From contig NZ_AVPT01000030.1 of NCBI RefSeq assembly GCF_000768335.1, positions 1-32,461 on the forward strand: a DNA stretch of 32,461 nucleotides, written 5' to 3'. The first letter of the stretch is position 1; the number at the start of each line of letters is the position of its first letter. The position numbers and the translations under genes are program-made. This DNA is from Lysobacter arseniciresistens ZS79 (GTDB taxonomy: Bacteria > Pseudomonadota > Gammaproteobacteria > Xanthomonadales > Xanthomonadaceae). This document shows positions 13,972 to 27,267 of this stretch, one piece after another. The notes under the pieces are model-generated. The model was not told where the DNA came from. It worked only from the letters and a program-made list of their open reading frames with translations, and did no database searches.

Positions 13972-13977
13972 TATAAT
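13972..13977 (+). promoter_or_regulatory. Consensus -10 box for clpS; probable leaderless transcript
   Basis: A perfect TATAAT lies 7 bases before the clpS ATG (13985). Transcription normally starts 6-8 bases after the -10, which puts +1 at or next to the A of the start codon. No Shine-Dalgarno exists between them. The -35 region (about 13949-13954) is poor. Confidence 0.6.
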
Positions 13978-13984
13978 CCGCGCC

Positions 13985-14311
13985 ATGCCCCGATCACCCG
14001 AACACGAGCACGACCACCACCACGGCGCCCTGGTCGAAACCGGCAAGCCGGAAGTCGCCCGGCCGCCGCTGTACTCGGTGCTGCTGCTCAACGATGACTA
14101 CACCCCGATGGACTTCGTGGTCGAGGTGCTGATGCGGTTCTTCCCGATGACCGCCGAGAAGGCGACCCAGATCATGCTCCACGTGCACACGCGCGGGCGT
14201 GGCGTTTGCGGGGTGTTCACGCGTGAAGTGGCGGAATCGAAGGTGGCACAGGTCAACGAGTTCTCGCGGCTCAACCAGCACCCCCTCTTGTGCACCATGG
14301 AGAAAGCGTGA
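13985..14311 (+). CDS. clpS: ATP-dependent Clp protease adapter ClpS
   Basis: A 108-residue adaptor that binds N-degron substrates (N-terminal Leu, Phe, Trp, Tyr) and hands them to ClpA. The flexible His/Glu-rich N terminus (HEHDHHHG) is followed by the folded domain with [17 protein letters not shown] (NDD at 36-38) and [12 protein letters not shown], where H66 corresponds to the N-degron pocket histidine. The start at 13985 fits family length and has no Shine-Dalgarno; a consensus -10 sits 7 bases upstream. clpA follows 145 bp downstream on the same strand, and aat is close by. Confidence 0.96.
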   Translation: MPRSPEHEHDHHHGALVETGKPEVARPPLYSVLLLNDDYTPMDFVVEVLMRFFPMTAEKATQIMLHVHTRGRGVCGVFTREVAESKVAQVNEFSRLNQHPLLCTMEKA

Positions 14312-14456
14312 CAGAGGGCCTGACTCCGGCGGTTGATTCGTTGGATAAATGGAAGCGCAACCGGACTCGGCCCGACCCGTCCCGGCGACAGGGGTGACAT
14401 GGAAAAGCGTGCGGCCACCCCCATCTAGGACCGCAACAGCTTTCAGAGGTTTTCCA

Positions 14457-16727
<2,271 letters not shown>

Positions 16728-16749
16728 TCGATCGATACGCGCAAACAAG

Positions 16750-16780
16750 AAAGGCGGCCAATGGCCGCCTTTTCTTTCAA
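16750..16780. terminator. Bidirectional Rho-independent terminator between clpA and infA
   Basis: A 10-bp stem AAAGGCGGCC / GGCCGCCTTT around loop AAT (16750-16772). The plus strand continues TCTTTC; the minus strand continues with CTTGTTTG. It ends the convergent clpA and infA transcripts. Confidence 0.92.
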
Positions 16781-16793
16781 TTGGTTACCGCGA

Positions 16794-17012
16794 TTACTTC
16801 ATGCGGTAGGTGATGCGACCCTTGGTCAGGTCGTACGGGGTCATCTCCACCTTGACCTTGTCGCCGGTGAGGATGCGGATGTAGTTCTTGCGCATCCGCC
16901 CGGAGATGTGGGCGATGATCTCGTGCCCGTTTTCGAGGCGCACACGGAACATGGTGTTCGGAAGGGTTTCCGCCACCGTGCCCTCGAATTCGATCACGTC
17001 GTCTTTTGCCAT
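16794..17012 (-). CDS. infA: Translation initiation factor IF-1
   Basis: A 72-residue protein, exactly the usual IF-1 length, with the S1/OB-fold sequence [18 protein letters not shown], then [27 protein letters not shown]. It binds the ribosomal A site during initiation and assists IF2 and IF3. The start at 17012 has AGGAA a few bases upstream. Location between clpA and aat is the common gammaproteobacterial arrangement. The same frame stays open far upstream, but only this part is IF-1. Confidence 0.98.
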   Translation of the reverse strand: MAKDDVIEFEGTVAETLPNTMFRVRLENGHEIIAHISGRMRKNYIRILTGDKVKVEMTPYDLTKGRITYRMK

Positions 17013-17065
17013 GTGTTTCCTGGTTGCTGCGTCAGGCGGCGCAAAATGCGGCCGCGAAGCCGGGC

Positions 17066-17094
17066 ATTCTGCCACGACGCGCCGGATCAGGCAA
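17066..17094 (-). promoter_or_regulatory. Candidate sigma-70 promoter of infA
   Basis: On the minus strand, TTGCCT (complement of 17089-17094) and CAGAAT (complement of 17066-17071) are separated by 17 bases, four matches each to the consensus. It would start transcription about 45 bases before the infA ATG, in the gap between aat and infA. Confidence 0.6.
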
Positions 17095-17112
17095 AAGTGC
17101 GTTGCCGCCGCT

Positions 17113-17844
17113 TCAGGCCAGTGCCGCGGCGGGCAGGGTGCCGAACCGGCCGGACCAGCTGTCCGCGCTGCCAGGCGCGGCCACCAGCACCGCCAGCGTC
17201 TGCAGGAACCGCTCGCGCGGCCACGCTTCCGCGCCCAGGCTGCGCAGGTGCGGGTTGCCGACCTGGGCGTCGAGCAGCGGCCAGCCCCACTCGCGCAGGC
17301 GATGGCACAGGCCGGCCAGCGCGACCTTCGAGCCGCCGGATTCGGCGCTGAACATGCTTTCGCCGAAGAACATCCGGCCGATCGCCACGCCGTAGAGCCC
17401 GCCGACGAGCCGCCCGCCGTCGCGAACCTCGATCGAATGCGCGTGGCCCAGGTGGTGCAGGTGCACGTAGGCCGCGCGCATCGCCGGGGTGATCCAGGTG
17501 CCGGGCTGGTCGCGCCGCGGGATCGAGGCGCAGGCGTCGATGACCGCCCCGAACGCGGTGTCGGCCCGGACCGTCCACGGCGAGTTGCGCAGGCTCCGGC
17601 GGAACCGCGACGACAGCCGCACGCCGTCGGTTCGGAACACGGTGCGCGGGTCGGGCGACCACCACAGCAGCGGCTGGCCCTCGGAGTACCACGGGAACAC
17701 CCCGGCGGCGTAGGCGTTGAGCAGCCGCACCGGGGACAGGTCGCCGCCCATCGCCAGCAGGCCGTCGGGCTCGGCCAGCGCGGTGCCCGGGTCGGGGAAC
17801 GGCGCCGTGGGGTCGGCCGGGAGCTCAGGTAGCCGGATCGGCAT
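17113..17844 (-). CDS. aat: Leucyl/phenylalanyl-tRNA--protein transferase
   Basis: A 243-residue enzyme that transfers Leu or Phe from aminoacyl-tRNA to proteins with N-terminal Lys or Arg, turning them into ClpS-recognised N-degrons. Family segments are [21 protein letters not shown], then FPWY (about 28-52), [10 protein letters not shown], and [19 protein letters not shown] in the GNAT-like core. The start at 17844 overlaps the upstream acyltransferase gene by 20 bp, so the two are likely coupled. With clpS and clpA nearby, the window holds the effector, adaptor and unfoldase of the bacterial N-degron pathway. Confidence 0.96.
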   Translation of the reverse strand: MPIRLPELPADPTAPFPDPGTALAEPDGLLAMGGDLSPVRLLNAYAAGVFPWYSEGQPLLWWSPDPRTVFRTDGVRLSSRFRRSLRNSPWTVRADTAFGAVIDACASIPRRDQPGTWITPAMRAAYVHLHHLGHAHSIEVRDGGRLVGGLYGVAIGRMFFGESMFSAESGGSKVALAGLCHRLREWGWPLLDAQVGNPHLRSLGAEAWPRERFLQTLAVLVAAPGSADSWSGRFGTLPAAALA

Positions 17845-18988
17845 GTCCGCCGTCCTCCGGTGAGCCCGTCTTGAACGGCGAACGCATCGCCAGCGTGGCG
17901 GCGTAGCGGCGTACCGACCCGGCCTCCGCTTCGCACCACGGCCGCAGCGCTTCCCGGAATGCCGGGTGCGCGATCCAGTGGCGGCTGCGCACCGGCCGCG
18001 GCAGGAACCCGCGCGCCAGCTTGTGTTCGCCCTGCGCGCCGGGCTCGAAGCGGGCCAGGCCTTCGCGCAGGCAGTACTCGATGCCCTGGTAGTAGCAGGT
18101 CTCGAAATGCAGCCCGGGCACCGTTTCGGTGGCGCCCCAGTAGCGGCCGTACAGGGTGTCGCCGCCGCGCAGGCACAGTGCGCCGGCCACCGCTTCGCCG
18201 CCGGAACGCTCGGCGATGACCAGCACCAGCGCCCGCGGCGTGGTCGCGGCGAGGTGGTGCAGGAAGGGCAGGGTCAACGCGGGGTGGTTGCCGTACTCGG
18301 CGAAGGTCTGCAGGTAGAAGCGGTGCATCGTCGCAAGGTCGGCGGCGGTCGCGTCGCGGCCGTCGACCACCCGGAAGCCGAGGCCGGCCCGGGCGACCTT
18401 CGCCCGTTCCTGCCGGATGTTCTTGCGATGGCGATGGTCGAACGCGGCGAGGTAGTCGGCGAAATCGCGCCAGCCGGCCTCGTTGTGCCACTGGTACTGC
18501 ACGTCGGTCCGCGGCAGCCAGTCGTCGCCGAAGTCCGCATCCTCGGCTGCGGTGTGGAAGTTGACGTGGGCCGACGACAGCCCGGCACGTTCCGCTTCCG
18601 ACACCATCGCCGCCAGCAGCGCCCGGCGGTCTTCCGCGGTGGCCGCCAGCAGGCGCGGGCCGGTCACGGGCGAGTAGGGCACCGCGCACAGGTGCTTGGG
18701 GAAGTAGTCCAGCCCGTGCTGGGCGTAGGCGTGCGCCCAGGCATGGTCGAACACGAACTCGCCGTGGGAGTTGTGCTTGAGGTAGCCCGGCGCGGCGGCC
18801 ACCAGCGCGCCATCGCGCCACAGGGTCAGGTGGCGCGGCGTCCAGCCCCAGTCGCCGCGCACGCAGCCGTGTGCCTCGAGCCCCGCGAGGAAGGCGTGGG
18901 CGACGAACGGGTTGCGACCGTCGTGCAGCGCGTCCCACGCGCCGGCGGGAACCGTGTCGAGGCGGTCGAGGAACCGGATCCCGGACAT
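17825..18988 (-). CDS. FemAB/GNAT-like acyltransferase (COG3146, DUF482 type)
   Basis: A 387-residue protein with the tandem GNAT-type layout of the COG3146/DUF482 family. Recognisable pieces are an N-terminal region ([17 protein letters not shown] through [33 protein letters not shown]), the central [15 protein letters not shown] segment, and [29 protein letters not shown], followed by [12 protein letters not shown]. Such proteins are annotated as N-acetyltransferases or peptidoglycan-type FemAB relatives, but substrates are unknown. It overlaps aat by 20 bp and follows trxB by 42 bp, so trxB, this gene and aat may be one minus-strand unit. The gap to trxB holds a small GC hairpin (GCCCGG / CCGGGC) with no T-tract. 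Confidence 0.88.
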   Translation of the reverse strand: MSGIRFLDRLDTVPAGAWDALHDGRNPFVAHAFLAGLEAHGCVRGDWGWTPRHLTLWRDGALVAAAPGYLKHNSHGEFVFDHAWAHAYAQHGLDYFPKHLCAVPYSPVTGPRLLAATAEDRRALLAAMVSEAERAGLSSAHVNFHTAAEDADFGDDWLPRTDVQYQWHNEAGWRDFADYLAAFDHRHRKNIRQERAKVARAGLGFRVVDGRDATAADLATMHRFYLQTFAEYGNHPALTLPFLHHLAATTPRALVLVIAERSGGEAVAGALCLRGGDTLYGRYWGATETVPGLHFETCYYQGIEYCLREGLARFEPGAQGEHKLARGFLPRPVRSRHWIAHPAFREALRPWCEAEAGSVRRYAATLAMRSPFKTGSPEDGGHADPAT

Positions 18989-19030
18989 GCCGTGGCCGCG
19001 GACGCCGCCCGGCGGGGCCGGGCGAGCGGC

Positions 19031-21303
<2,273 letters not shown>

Positions 21304-21316
21304 CACGGCCCGCGCG

Positions 21317-21349
21317 CCCGCCCCGTGCCACCGGCAGGGGCGGGTTCGG
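21317..21349 (+). terminator. Probable terminator after ald
   Basis: CCCGCCCC (21317-21324) pairs with GGGGCGGG (21337-21344); inside, TGCC / GGCA extends the stem around loop ACC, with one bulged G. Only TTCGG follows, so termination may be weak or Rho-assisted. Confidence 0.5.
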
Positions 21350-21417
21350 CTGTCGCGTTGGTCGATTACTGCGTATATTCAATGACTAACGCAATCTAGC
21401 TAAGGCAGAGCATCACG

Positions 21418-23778
21418 GTGGCGCAAGCCTCAACAGCAAGCCGCAGGAAAAAGAACCCCGACCCGACCGGCGCCGAGCCCTCGACGCGCCGGCAGCGGCT
21501 GACGCGCGACATCGCGCTGATCCTGATCGCGCCGCTGCTGCTGTACCTGCTGGTCTGCCTGTTCACGTTCTCGCCGACCGACCCGAGCTGGTCGCAGTCG
21601 GGCAGCGTCACCGCGCCGCTACACAACCGCGGTGGCCAGGTCGGCGCCTGGCTGGCCGACATCCTGCTGTACCTGACCGGCTACGTCGCTTTCCTGCTGC
21701 CGCTGGTGCTGGGGCTGATCGCGTGGATCGCGCTGTTCCGGGGTGACGCCGATGCCGAGGAGGACGCGGAGTTCGGGCCGGCGCTGCGGCTGGTCGGCAT
21801 CGTCGGTTTCCTCGTTTCGGCCACCGGGCTGCTGCAGTTGCGGATCGGGCCGGTGCTGGACTTCTCGGCCGGCGCCGGCGGCATCCTCGGCCAGCTCGTC
21901 GGGCGCTCGCTCTACAGCGGCTTCGGGCCGGTGGGCGGCAACCTGTTCCTGCTCGCGCTGCTGCTGGTATCGGTGACGCTGGCGACGGGCATCTCGTGGT
22001 TCACGGTGATGGACCGGATCGGCCAGTGGGTGCTCGCGCTCGGGCCGGTGCTGCAGAAGCTGTTCCGCCGCGGCAGCCGCCAGGCCAGCGAGTGGCAGCA
22101 GACCCGCGCCATGCGCGAGGAGCGCGAGGAAGTGCGCAAGGTCGACACCGAACTGCGCGCCAAGCGGGCGCCGGTGAAGATCGAGCCGCCCGCGCCGCCG
22201 ACGGTCGAGAAGAGCGACCGCGCCAAGCGCGAAACCCAGATCCCGCTGTTCCACACCGGCGACGGCACCGGCATCCCGCCGCTGGCCCTGCTCGACGACC
22301 CCAAGCCGCAGCCCAAGGGCTACAGTCCCGAGACGCTGGAGACGCTGTCGCGGCAGATCGAGTTCAAGCTCAAGGACTTCCGCATCGACGCCAACGTGGT
22401 CGGTGCCTACCCGGGGCCGGTCATCACCCGGTTCGAGATCGAGCCGGCGCCGGGCATCAAGGTCAGCCAGATCAGCTCGCTCGACAAGGACATCGCCCGC
22501 GGGCTGTCGGTCAAGTCGGTGCGCGTGGTCGACGTGATCCCGGGCAAGTCGGTGATCGGCCTGGAAACACCCAACACCCAGCGCGAGATGATCTACCTGT
22601 CGGAACTGCTGCGCAGCAAGGAGTACGACAAGTCGCACAGCCCGCTGACGCTGGCGCTGGGCAAGGACATCTCCGGCCGCCCGACCGTCGCCGACCTGGC
22701 GCGCATGCCGCACCTGCTGGTGGCGGGCACCACCGGCTCGGGCAAGTCGGTGGCGGTCAACGCGATGGTGCTGAGCCTGCTGTACAAGGCGTCCGCGAAA
22801 GACCTGCGCATGCTGATGATTGACCCGAAGATGCTCGAGCTGAGCGTCTACGAGGGCATCCCGCACCTGCTGGCGCCGGTGGTCACCGACATGAAGGAGG
22901 CCGCCAACGGCCTGCGCTGGTGCGTGGCCGAGATGGAGCGCCGCTACAAGCTGATGTCGACCGTCGGAGTGCGCAACCTCGCAGGTTTCAACAAGAAGGT
23001 GCGCGACGCGATCGAGGCCGGCCAGCCGATGCTGGACCCGCTGTTCAAGCCGAACCCGGAGATCGACGAGGCGCCGCCGCAGCTGGAGCCGCTGCCCTTC
23101 ATCGTCATCTTCATCGACGAATTCGCCGACATGATGATGATCGTCGGCAAGAAGGTGGAGGAACTGATCGCGCGGCTGGCGCAGAAGGCGCGCGCGGCCG
23201 GCATCCACCTGATCCTGGCCACCCAGCGGCCGTCGGTCGACGTCATCACCGGTTTGATCAAGGCCAACATCCCGACCCGCATCGCGTTCCAGGTGTCGAG
23301 CAAGATCGACTCGCGCACCATCCTCGACCAGTCCGGCGCCGAGGCGCTGCTGGGCAACGGCGACATGCTGTACCTGCCGCCGGGCACCGCGATGCCCGAG
23401 CGCGTGCACGGCGCGTTCGTGTCGGACGACGAGGTGCATCGCGTGGTCGAGCACCTCAAGCAGGTCGGCGGCAAGCCCGACTACATCGAGGGCGTGCTGG
23501 AGGACGTGCAGACCATGGGCGACGGCGTCGTCGTCGGTGCCACCGGCCTGCCGGAGACCGCAAGCAGCGGCGACGAGTCCGACCCGCTGTACGACGAGGC
23601 GGTGCGCGTCGTCACCGAGACCCGGCGCGCGTCGATTTCCGGCGTGCAGCGGCGGTTGAAGATCGGCTACAACCGCGCCGCGCGACTGGTCGAGGCGATG
23701 GAGGCCGCGGGCGTGGTCAGTCCGCCAGAGCACAACGGCGACCGCAGCGTGCTGGCGCCGCCACCGCCGCGGGATTGA
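21418..23778 (+). CDS. ftsK: DNA translocase FtsK
   Basis: A 786-residue septal DNA pump that moves the chromosome terminus and activates XerCD at dif during division. The N-terminal domain has four to five membrane helices (about 32-52, 80-106, 123-140, 173-192), then a charged linker (220-300), the alpha/beta motor with Walker A GTTGSGKS (437-444) and Walker B IVIFIDEF (562-569), and a C-terminal gamma winged helix (about 720-775; [27 protein letters not shown]) that reads KOPS sequences. The start is GTG at 21418; the nearest purine-rich site (AAGGCAGAG) is weak. The linker is short compared with E. coli FtsK, as is usual outside enterics. It is followed by lolA, a conserved pair. Confidence 0.97.
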   Translation: MAQASTASRRKKNPDPTGAEPSTRRQRLTRDIALILIAPLLLYLLVCLFTFSPTDPSWSQSGSVTAPLHNRGGQVGAWLADILLYLTGYVAFLLPLVLGLIAWIALFRGDADAEEDAEFGPALRLVGIVGFLVSATGLLQLRIGPVLDFSAGAGGILGQLVGRSLYSGFGPVGGNLFLLALLLVSVTLATGISWFTVMDRIGQWVLALGPVLQKLFRRGSRQASEWQQTRAMREEREEVRKVDTELRAKRAPVKIEPPAPPTVEKSDRAKRETQIPLFHTGDGTGIPPLALLDDPKPQPKGYSPETLETLSRQIEFKLKDFRIDANVVGAYPGPVITRFEIEPAPGIKVSQISSLDKDIARGLSVKSVRVVDVIPGKSVIGLETPNTQREMIYLSELLRSKEYDKSHSPLTLALGKDISGRPTVADLARMPHLLVAGTTGSGKSVAVNAMVLSLLYKASAKDLRMLMIDPKMLELSVYEGIPHLLAPVVTDMKEAANGLRWCVAEMERRYKLMSTVGVRNLAGFNKKVRDAIEAGQPMLDPLFKPNPEIDEAPPQLEPLPFIVIFIDEFADMMMIVGKKVEELIARLAQKARAAGIHLILATQRPSVDVITGLIKANIPTRIAFQVSSKIDSRTILDQSGAEALLGNGDMLYLPPGTAMPERVHGAFVSDDEVHRVVEHLKQVGGKPDYIEGVLEDVQTMGDGVVVGATGLPETASSGDESDPLYDEAVRVVTETRRASISGVQRRLKIGYNRAARLVEAMEAAGVVSPPEHNGDRSVLAPPPPRD

Positions 23779-23874
23779 GCGGTCTGAACGGCCCCCGCGG
23801 CGTCGAACACCTGTTCAGCTTGCCGCCCACACACTGCGTCCAGTGCCGAACGAAGACCGTTGGAGACTGATCGA

Positions 23875-24504
23875 ATGAAGCAGATGACCCGCTGGACCGC
23901 CGGCCTCCTGATCGGTGGCCTCGTCGCCGGCAGCGCCTTCGCCGGCGCGCGCGACGACCTCGACGCGTTCACCAGCGGCCTGAAGGGGCTGGATGGCGAT
24001 TTCGTGCAGCGCGTGTACACCTCGCAGGGCAAGCTGAAGGAGACCTCCAGCGGCGAGGTGCAGCTGTCCATCCCGCGGCTGTTCCGCTGGGAGTACACCA
24101 AGCCGTACCCGCAGCTGATCGTGGCCGACGGCGACAAGGTCTGGATCTACGACCCCGACCTCGCCCAGGTCACCGTGCGCCCGCAGGGTGTCGAGGAGCA
24201 GAGCAGCCCGCTGGCGGCGCTGTTCGAGCCGGCCAGGCTGGACGCGATGTTCAAGGTCGAGGAGGGCGGCGACGCCAGCGGCCTGTCGTGGCTGAAGCTG
24301 ACCCCGCGCCAGGGCCAGGAGGCCAGCTTCCGCACCGCGCGGTTAGGCTTCGACGACGCCGCGCTGGTGAAGATGGAGGTGGTGGACGCGATCGGCCAGC
24401 GCACCGAGATCGACTTCAAGGGCTGGGAGCGCAACCCCGCGTTCGCGTCCGGCACCTTCAAGTACGTGCCGGCCAAGGGCGTGGACGTGATCGGCGGCGG
24501 CTGA
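23875..24504 (+). CDS. lolA: Outer-membrane lipoprotein carrier protein LolA
   Basis: A 209-residue periplasmic chaperone that carries lipoproteins from LolCDE to LolB. A signal peptide (MKQMTRWTAGLLIGGLVAGS, cleaved after AFA at about residue 23) is followed by the LolA fold: LDAFTSGLKGLDGDFVQRVY, GEVQLSIPRLFRWEYTKPYP, and DKVWIYDPDLAQVTVRP. The ATG at 23875 has GGAG at 23862-23865; a TTG at 23860 in frame is rejected. It follows ftsK by 96 bp and ends in a good terminator at 24532. In most gammaproteobacteria rarA comes next; here another gene intervenes. Confidence 0.95.
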   Translation: MKQMTRWTAGLLIGGLVAGSAFAGARDDLDAFTSGLKGLDGDFVQRVYTSQGKLKETSSGEVQLSIPRLFRWEYTKPYPQLIVADGDKVWIYDPDLAQVTVRPQGVEEQSSPLAALFEPARLDAMFKVEEGGDASGLSWLKLTPRQGQEASFRTARLGFDDAALVKMEVVDAIGQRTEIDFKGWERNPAFASGTFKYVPAKGVDVIGGG

Positions 24505-24514
24505 GTCGCCCCAA

Positions 24515-24525
24515 CCCGACGGATG
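24515..24525 (+). repeat. 11-bp direct repeat, left copy (after lolA)
   Basis: CCCGACGGATG here recurs at 25458-25468, where its ATG is the rarA start codon. The two copies bracket the unrecognised gene at 24691-25431 and the lolA terminator. Confidence 0.45.
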
Positions 24526-24531
24526 CACCGG

Positions 24532-24564
24532 AACGGCGAGGACTTCCTCGCCGTTTCGCGTTTC
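24532..24564 (+). terminator. Rho-independent terminator after lolA
   Basis: A perfect 10-bp stem AACGGCGAGG / CCTCGCCGTT with loop ACTT (24532-24555), followed by TTCGCGTTTCT, 27 bp past the lolA stop. Confidence 0.85.
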
Positions 24565-24690
24565 TGCGACGCGGGTCACAGGTCATGAAGATGATCCGTT
24601 CATTTTCAATGACTTGCGATCACAGGGCGTCGACGGGGACTTCGCCAGAGTGGGCCCCATGCGCCGCGTTCGGCGCCGCAGGAACCCGCA

Positions 24691-25431
24691 ATGCACCGTC
24701 GTCTCCGTCAAACCGTCCTCGTTGCCATGATGGCTGCCGCCGGCGTCGCCACGTCGGTCGCCATCGCCCAGAAGCCGCAGCCGGCGACCACCGCGCCCGA
24801 TGCCCGCTGGGTGCAGGCGCAGGCAAAAGTCGACGATGCCGAATCGCGGATCCAGGGCGATCAGGCGATGGACGCCGCGGTGGCCGCCGCGGTCATCGGC
24901 GCGGTGGCGACCGAGTTCGGCGAGCGCAAGGTCGAGGTGACGCTGGACGACGTGGCGGTCGCCCCCGCGAGCATCCGCGACCGCACCGTGAGCGGCGAGG
25001 GCCGGCTGCGTATCGGTGGCGACCCGGAATGGATCGCGTTCCAGTTCGAGGTGCTGTACGACACGACCAACGCGTCGGCCGGCGTCCCGGCGCTGCGCCT
25101 CGGCGACGCGCACCCCGGCACCGATACGATCCCGCTCGAGTCGCCGCTGGCGGCCGAGCTCGACGCCCGCGTCAACGCCGAACTGTCCAGCGAGTTCGCC
25201 AGCCAGCAGGTGGAACTGGTGACCACCCGGGTGACCGCCGCCGAGGCCGGCAGCCGCTTCCTGCGGATCGAGGCGACCGGCACCGCCGAGTTCGCCGGGG
25301 AGGGCACCACGCCGGCGCAGGTCCGCGCCCTGTACGACCGCACCGCCGACGAGTGGGTGCGGGTGCGTTACGAACTGGGCACCACCTCCAACTGGGCCGA
25401 CGAGGCCGACACGGCGGTGGCGATCCGCTGA
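24691..25431 (+). CDS. Exported protein of unknown function between lolA and rarA
   Basis: A 246-residue protein I do not recognise. It begins with a signal peptide (MHRRLRQTVLVAMMAAAGVA, cleavage probably after AIA at about residue 26). The mature part is acidic and Ala/Val/Glu-rich, with a helical start (WVQAQAKVDDAESRIQGDQAMDA) and then alternating strands, including two similar-looking halves each with an EF(G/A) and KVEVTLDD / QVELVTTR strand (about 72-85 and 172-185). No cysteines and no catalytic motif are visible, so a periplasmic binding or structural role is as likely as an enzyme. It lies after the lolA terminator, so it has its own promoter, which I cannot identify in the 126 bp available. 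It breaks the usual lolA-rarA adjacency. Confidence 0.75.
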   Translation: MHRRLRQTVLVAMMAAAGVATSVAIAQKPQPATTAPDARWVQAQAKVDDAESRIQGDQAMDAAVAAAVIGAVATEFGERKVEVTLDDVAVAPASIRDRTVSGEGRLRIGGDPEWIAFQFEVLYDTTNASAGVPALRLGDAHPGTDTIPLESPLAAELDARVNAELSSEFASQQVELVTTRVTAAEAGSRFLRIEATGTAEFAGEGTTPAQVRALYDRTADEWVRVRYELGTTSNWADEADTAVAIR

Positions 25432-25457
25432 CCGTGGTCGGCTATCGTGTCCGTCCG

Positions 25458-25468
25458 CCCGACGGATG
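25458..25468 (+). repeat. 11-bp direct repeat, right copy (over the rarA start)
   Basis: Second copy of CCCGACGGATG; the final ATG is the rarA start codon. See the left copy at 24515-24525. Confidence 0.45.
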
Positions 25469-26827
25469 AGCGACACGGTGCCACCCCGCAAAACCCCTGC
25501 ATCAGCCCCAGACCTGCTCGGCCACGATCCGGCCAGCGAGGCGCTGCGCCCGCTGGCCGAGCGCATGCGCCCGCAGACGCTGGACGAGATGGTCGGCCAG
25601 CGGCGCCTACTCGCGCCCGGCTCGGCCCTGCGCCGCGCGGTCGAGGCCGGCCGCGTCCACTCGATGATCCTCTGGGGGCCGCCGGGCTGCGGCAAGACCA
25701 CGCTCGCGCTGCTGCTGGCCAAGTACGCCGACGCCGAGTTCCGCGCCATCTCGGCGGTGCTGTCGGGCCTGCCCGACGTGCGCGTGGTGCTGGCCGAAGC
25801 CGCACAACGCTTTGCCGACGGCCGGCGCACGGTGCTGTTCGTCGACGAGGTGCACCGGTTCAACAAGGCGCAGCAGGACGCCTTCCTGCCGCACATCGAG
25901 CGCGGCACCATCCTGTTCGTCGGCGCCACCACCGAGAACCCCTCGTTCGAACTCAATTCCGCGCTGCTGTCGCGTTGCCGCGTGCACGTAATGGAGGCGG
26001 TGTCGACCGAGGACATCGGCGAGGCGCTGCGCCGCGCGTTGGCCGACAGCGAGCGCGGCCTGGGCGGGCAGGGGCTGGACGTGTCCGAGGAGGCGCTGCA
26101 GCAGATCGCCTCGGCCGCCGACGGTGACGTCCGCCGCGGCCTGACCCTGCTGGAAATCGCCGCCGAACTCGCCGAAGGCGGGGGCATCACCGAAGCGACG
26201 CTGGCCCAGGTGCTGGCCGACCGCACGCGCCGGTTCGACAAGGGCGGCGAGCAGTTCTACGACCAGATCTCGGCGCTGCACAAATCGGTGCGCAGCTCCA
26301 ACCCCGACGCCGCGCTGTACTGGCTGGCGCGGATGCTCGACGGCGGCTGCGACCCGGCCTACCTCGCCCGCCGGCTCACGCGGATGGCGACCGAGGACAT
26401 CGGCTTGGCCGATCCGCGTGCACAGACGATGGCGCTGGAAGCCTGGGACACCTACGAGCGGCTCGGCAGTCCGGAGGGCGAACTCGCGCTGGCCCAGCTG
26501 ACGATCTACCTCGCCAGCACCGCCAAGTCGAACGCCGCCTACGTCGCCTTCAAGGCCGCGCGCCGCGATGTCGCCGAGTACGGCACCCAGGACGTGCCGC
26601 TGCACCTGCGCAACGCGCCGACCCGGCTAATGAAGCAGCTTGGCTACGCGAAGGGCTACCAGTACGACCACGACGCCGAGGGCGGCATCGCGCTGGACCA
26701 GACCGGCTTCCCCGACTCGATGGGCGAACGCACCTACTACGAACCGGTCGAGCGCGGGCTGGAGATCAAGCTCGGGGAAAAACTCCGGCGCCTGCGTGAA
26801 GCGCGCGAGAGGGCGCGGCGGGGCTGA
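25466..26827 (+). CDS. rarA: Replication-associated recombination protein RarA (MgsA)
   Basis: A 453-residue AAA+ ATPase related to clamp loaders, acting at stalled replication forks. Walker A is GPPGCGKT (71-78) and Walker B LFVDEVHRFNKAQQDAFLPH starts at about 124; sensor 1 is the GATTENPSFELN segment. The C-terminal tetramerisation part includes YWLARMLDGGCDPAYLARRL and DVPLHLRNAPTRLMK. The start at 25466 gives the normal family N terminus (RPLAERMRPQTLDEMVGQ near residue 28), but no Shine-Dalgarno is present in the 34 bp after the upstream gene. The end of the lolA-rarA neighbourhood; no terminator is evident after it. Confidence 0.95.
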   Translation: MSDTVPPRKTPASAPDLLGHDPASEALRPLAERMRPQTLDEMVGQRRLLAPGSALRRAVEAGRVHSMILWGPPGCGKTTLALLLAKYADAEFRAISAVLSGLPDVRVVLAEAAQRFADGRRTVLFVDEVHRFNKAQQDAFLPHIERGTILFVGATTENPSFELNSALLSRCRVHVMEAVSTEDIGEALRRALADSERGLGGQGLDVSEEALQQIASAADGDVRRGLTLLEIAAELAEGGGITEATLAQVLADRTRRFDKGGEQFYDQISALHKSVRSSNPDAALYWLARMLDGGCDPAYLARRLTRMATEDIGLADPRAQTMALEAWDTYERLGSPEGELALAQLTIYLASTAKSNAAYVAFKAARRDVAEYGTQDVPLHLRNAPTRLMKQLGYAKGYQYDHDAEGGIALDQTGFPDSMGERTYYEPVERGLEIKLGEKLRRLREARERARRG

Positions 26828-26879
26828 GAGCGAAGGACTCGCGGGGTAACCCTGCCGAAACCACGAATCCGCTTCATGT

Positions 26880-26908
26880 TTATTTCGTAAGTAACTGATC
26901 TCTTTATA
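26880..26908 (+). promoter_or_regulatory. Candidate promoter of the Fap-like operon
   Basis: TTATTT (26880-26885) and TTTATA (26903-26908) are 17 bases apart in the only AT-rich part of this intergenic region. The -35 match is poor, so a sigma factor other than sigma-70 or an activator may be needed. Confidence 0.35.
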
Positions 26909-27057
26909 TCCATGAGGCCCTGTCGGGGCGCAAAGCCGGTCGGCGTATCGCTTCTGCAACGTCAAGCTGTACAGCCGCCGGCGGTTCAAGGCGGTCCCGA
27001 GGCCAGCCCGCGCCGCCGTGCCAAGCCTGGTGCGCGAACGGTCTGCTCCGCGCGCCG

Positions 27058-27075
27058 CGTTTCACGTCTGAAACG
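27058..27075. promoter_or_regulatory. Operator-like inverted repeat in the Fap-like operon leader
   Basis: CGTTTCA and TGAAACG are perfect 7-base arms around CGTC. Size and symmetry fit a dimeric regulator site. It does not match the Clp/CRP consensus (TGTGA-N6-TCACA). Confidence 0.45.
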
Positions 27076-27267
27076 TTTCTTCTCCATAAAGGGGAACCGC
27101 GACGCGGCGCTCCCGGCTTCACAGGACCCCAGCCACCCCATCGCCCCCGCCAGAGCCGGCTCGTGGCGCGTGGGCACCGGCGTGGCATCGCCCATGCGTA
27201 TCTCCCAGTGCGTCATCGCCGGGCGCATCCCCCCGCACCCGGCCGACGCCCTTTAAAGGAGAACGAC

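Larger units (their letters stand above)
26828..27267 (+). other. 440-bp non-coding region upstream of the Fap-like operon
   Basis: No credible gene: the one long open frame (26912-27256) has no family resemblance, a composition typical of random GC-rich sequence and no ribosome-binding site. The stretch holds an AT-rich patch (about 26870-26912), unusual for this genome and a likely promoter zone; an 18-bp inverted repeat at 27058-27075; and the strong AAAGGAGA ribosome-binding site at 27255-27262. If the AT-rich patch is the promoter, the operon has a leader of about 350 bases. Confidence 0.6.

Noticed and set aside
26912-27256. 114-codon open frame in the gap after rarA.
   Set aside because: Composition resembles translated non-coding GC-rich DNA, no Shine-Dalgarno, and it overlaps the likely leader of the Fap-like operon.
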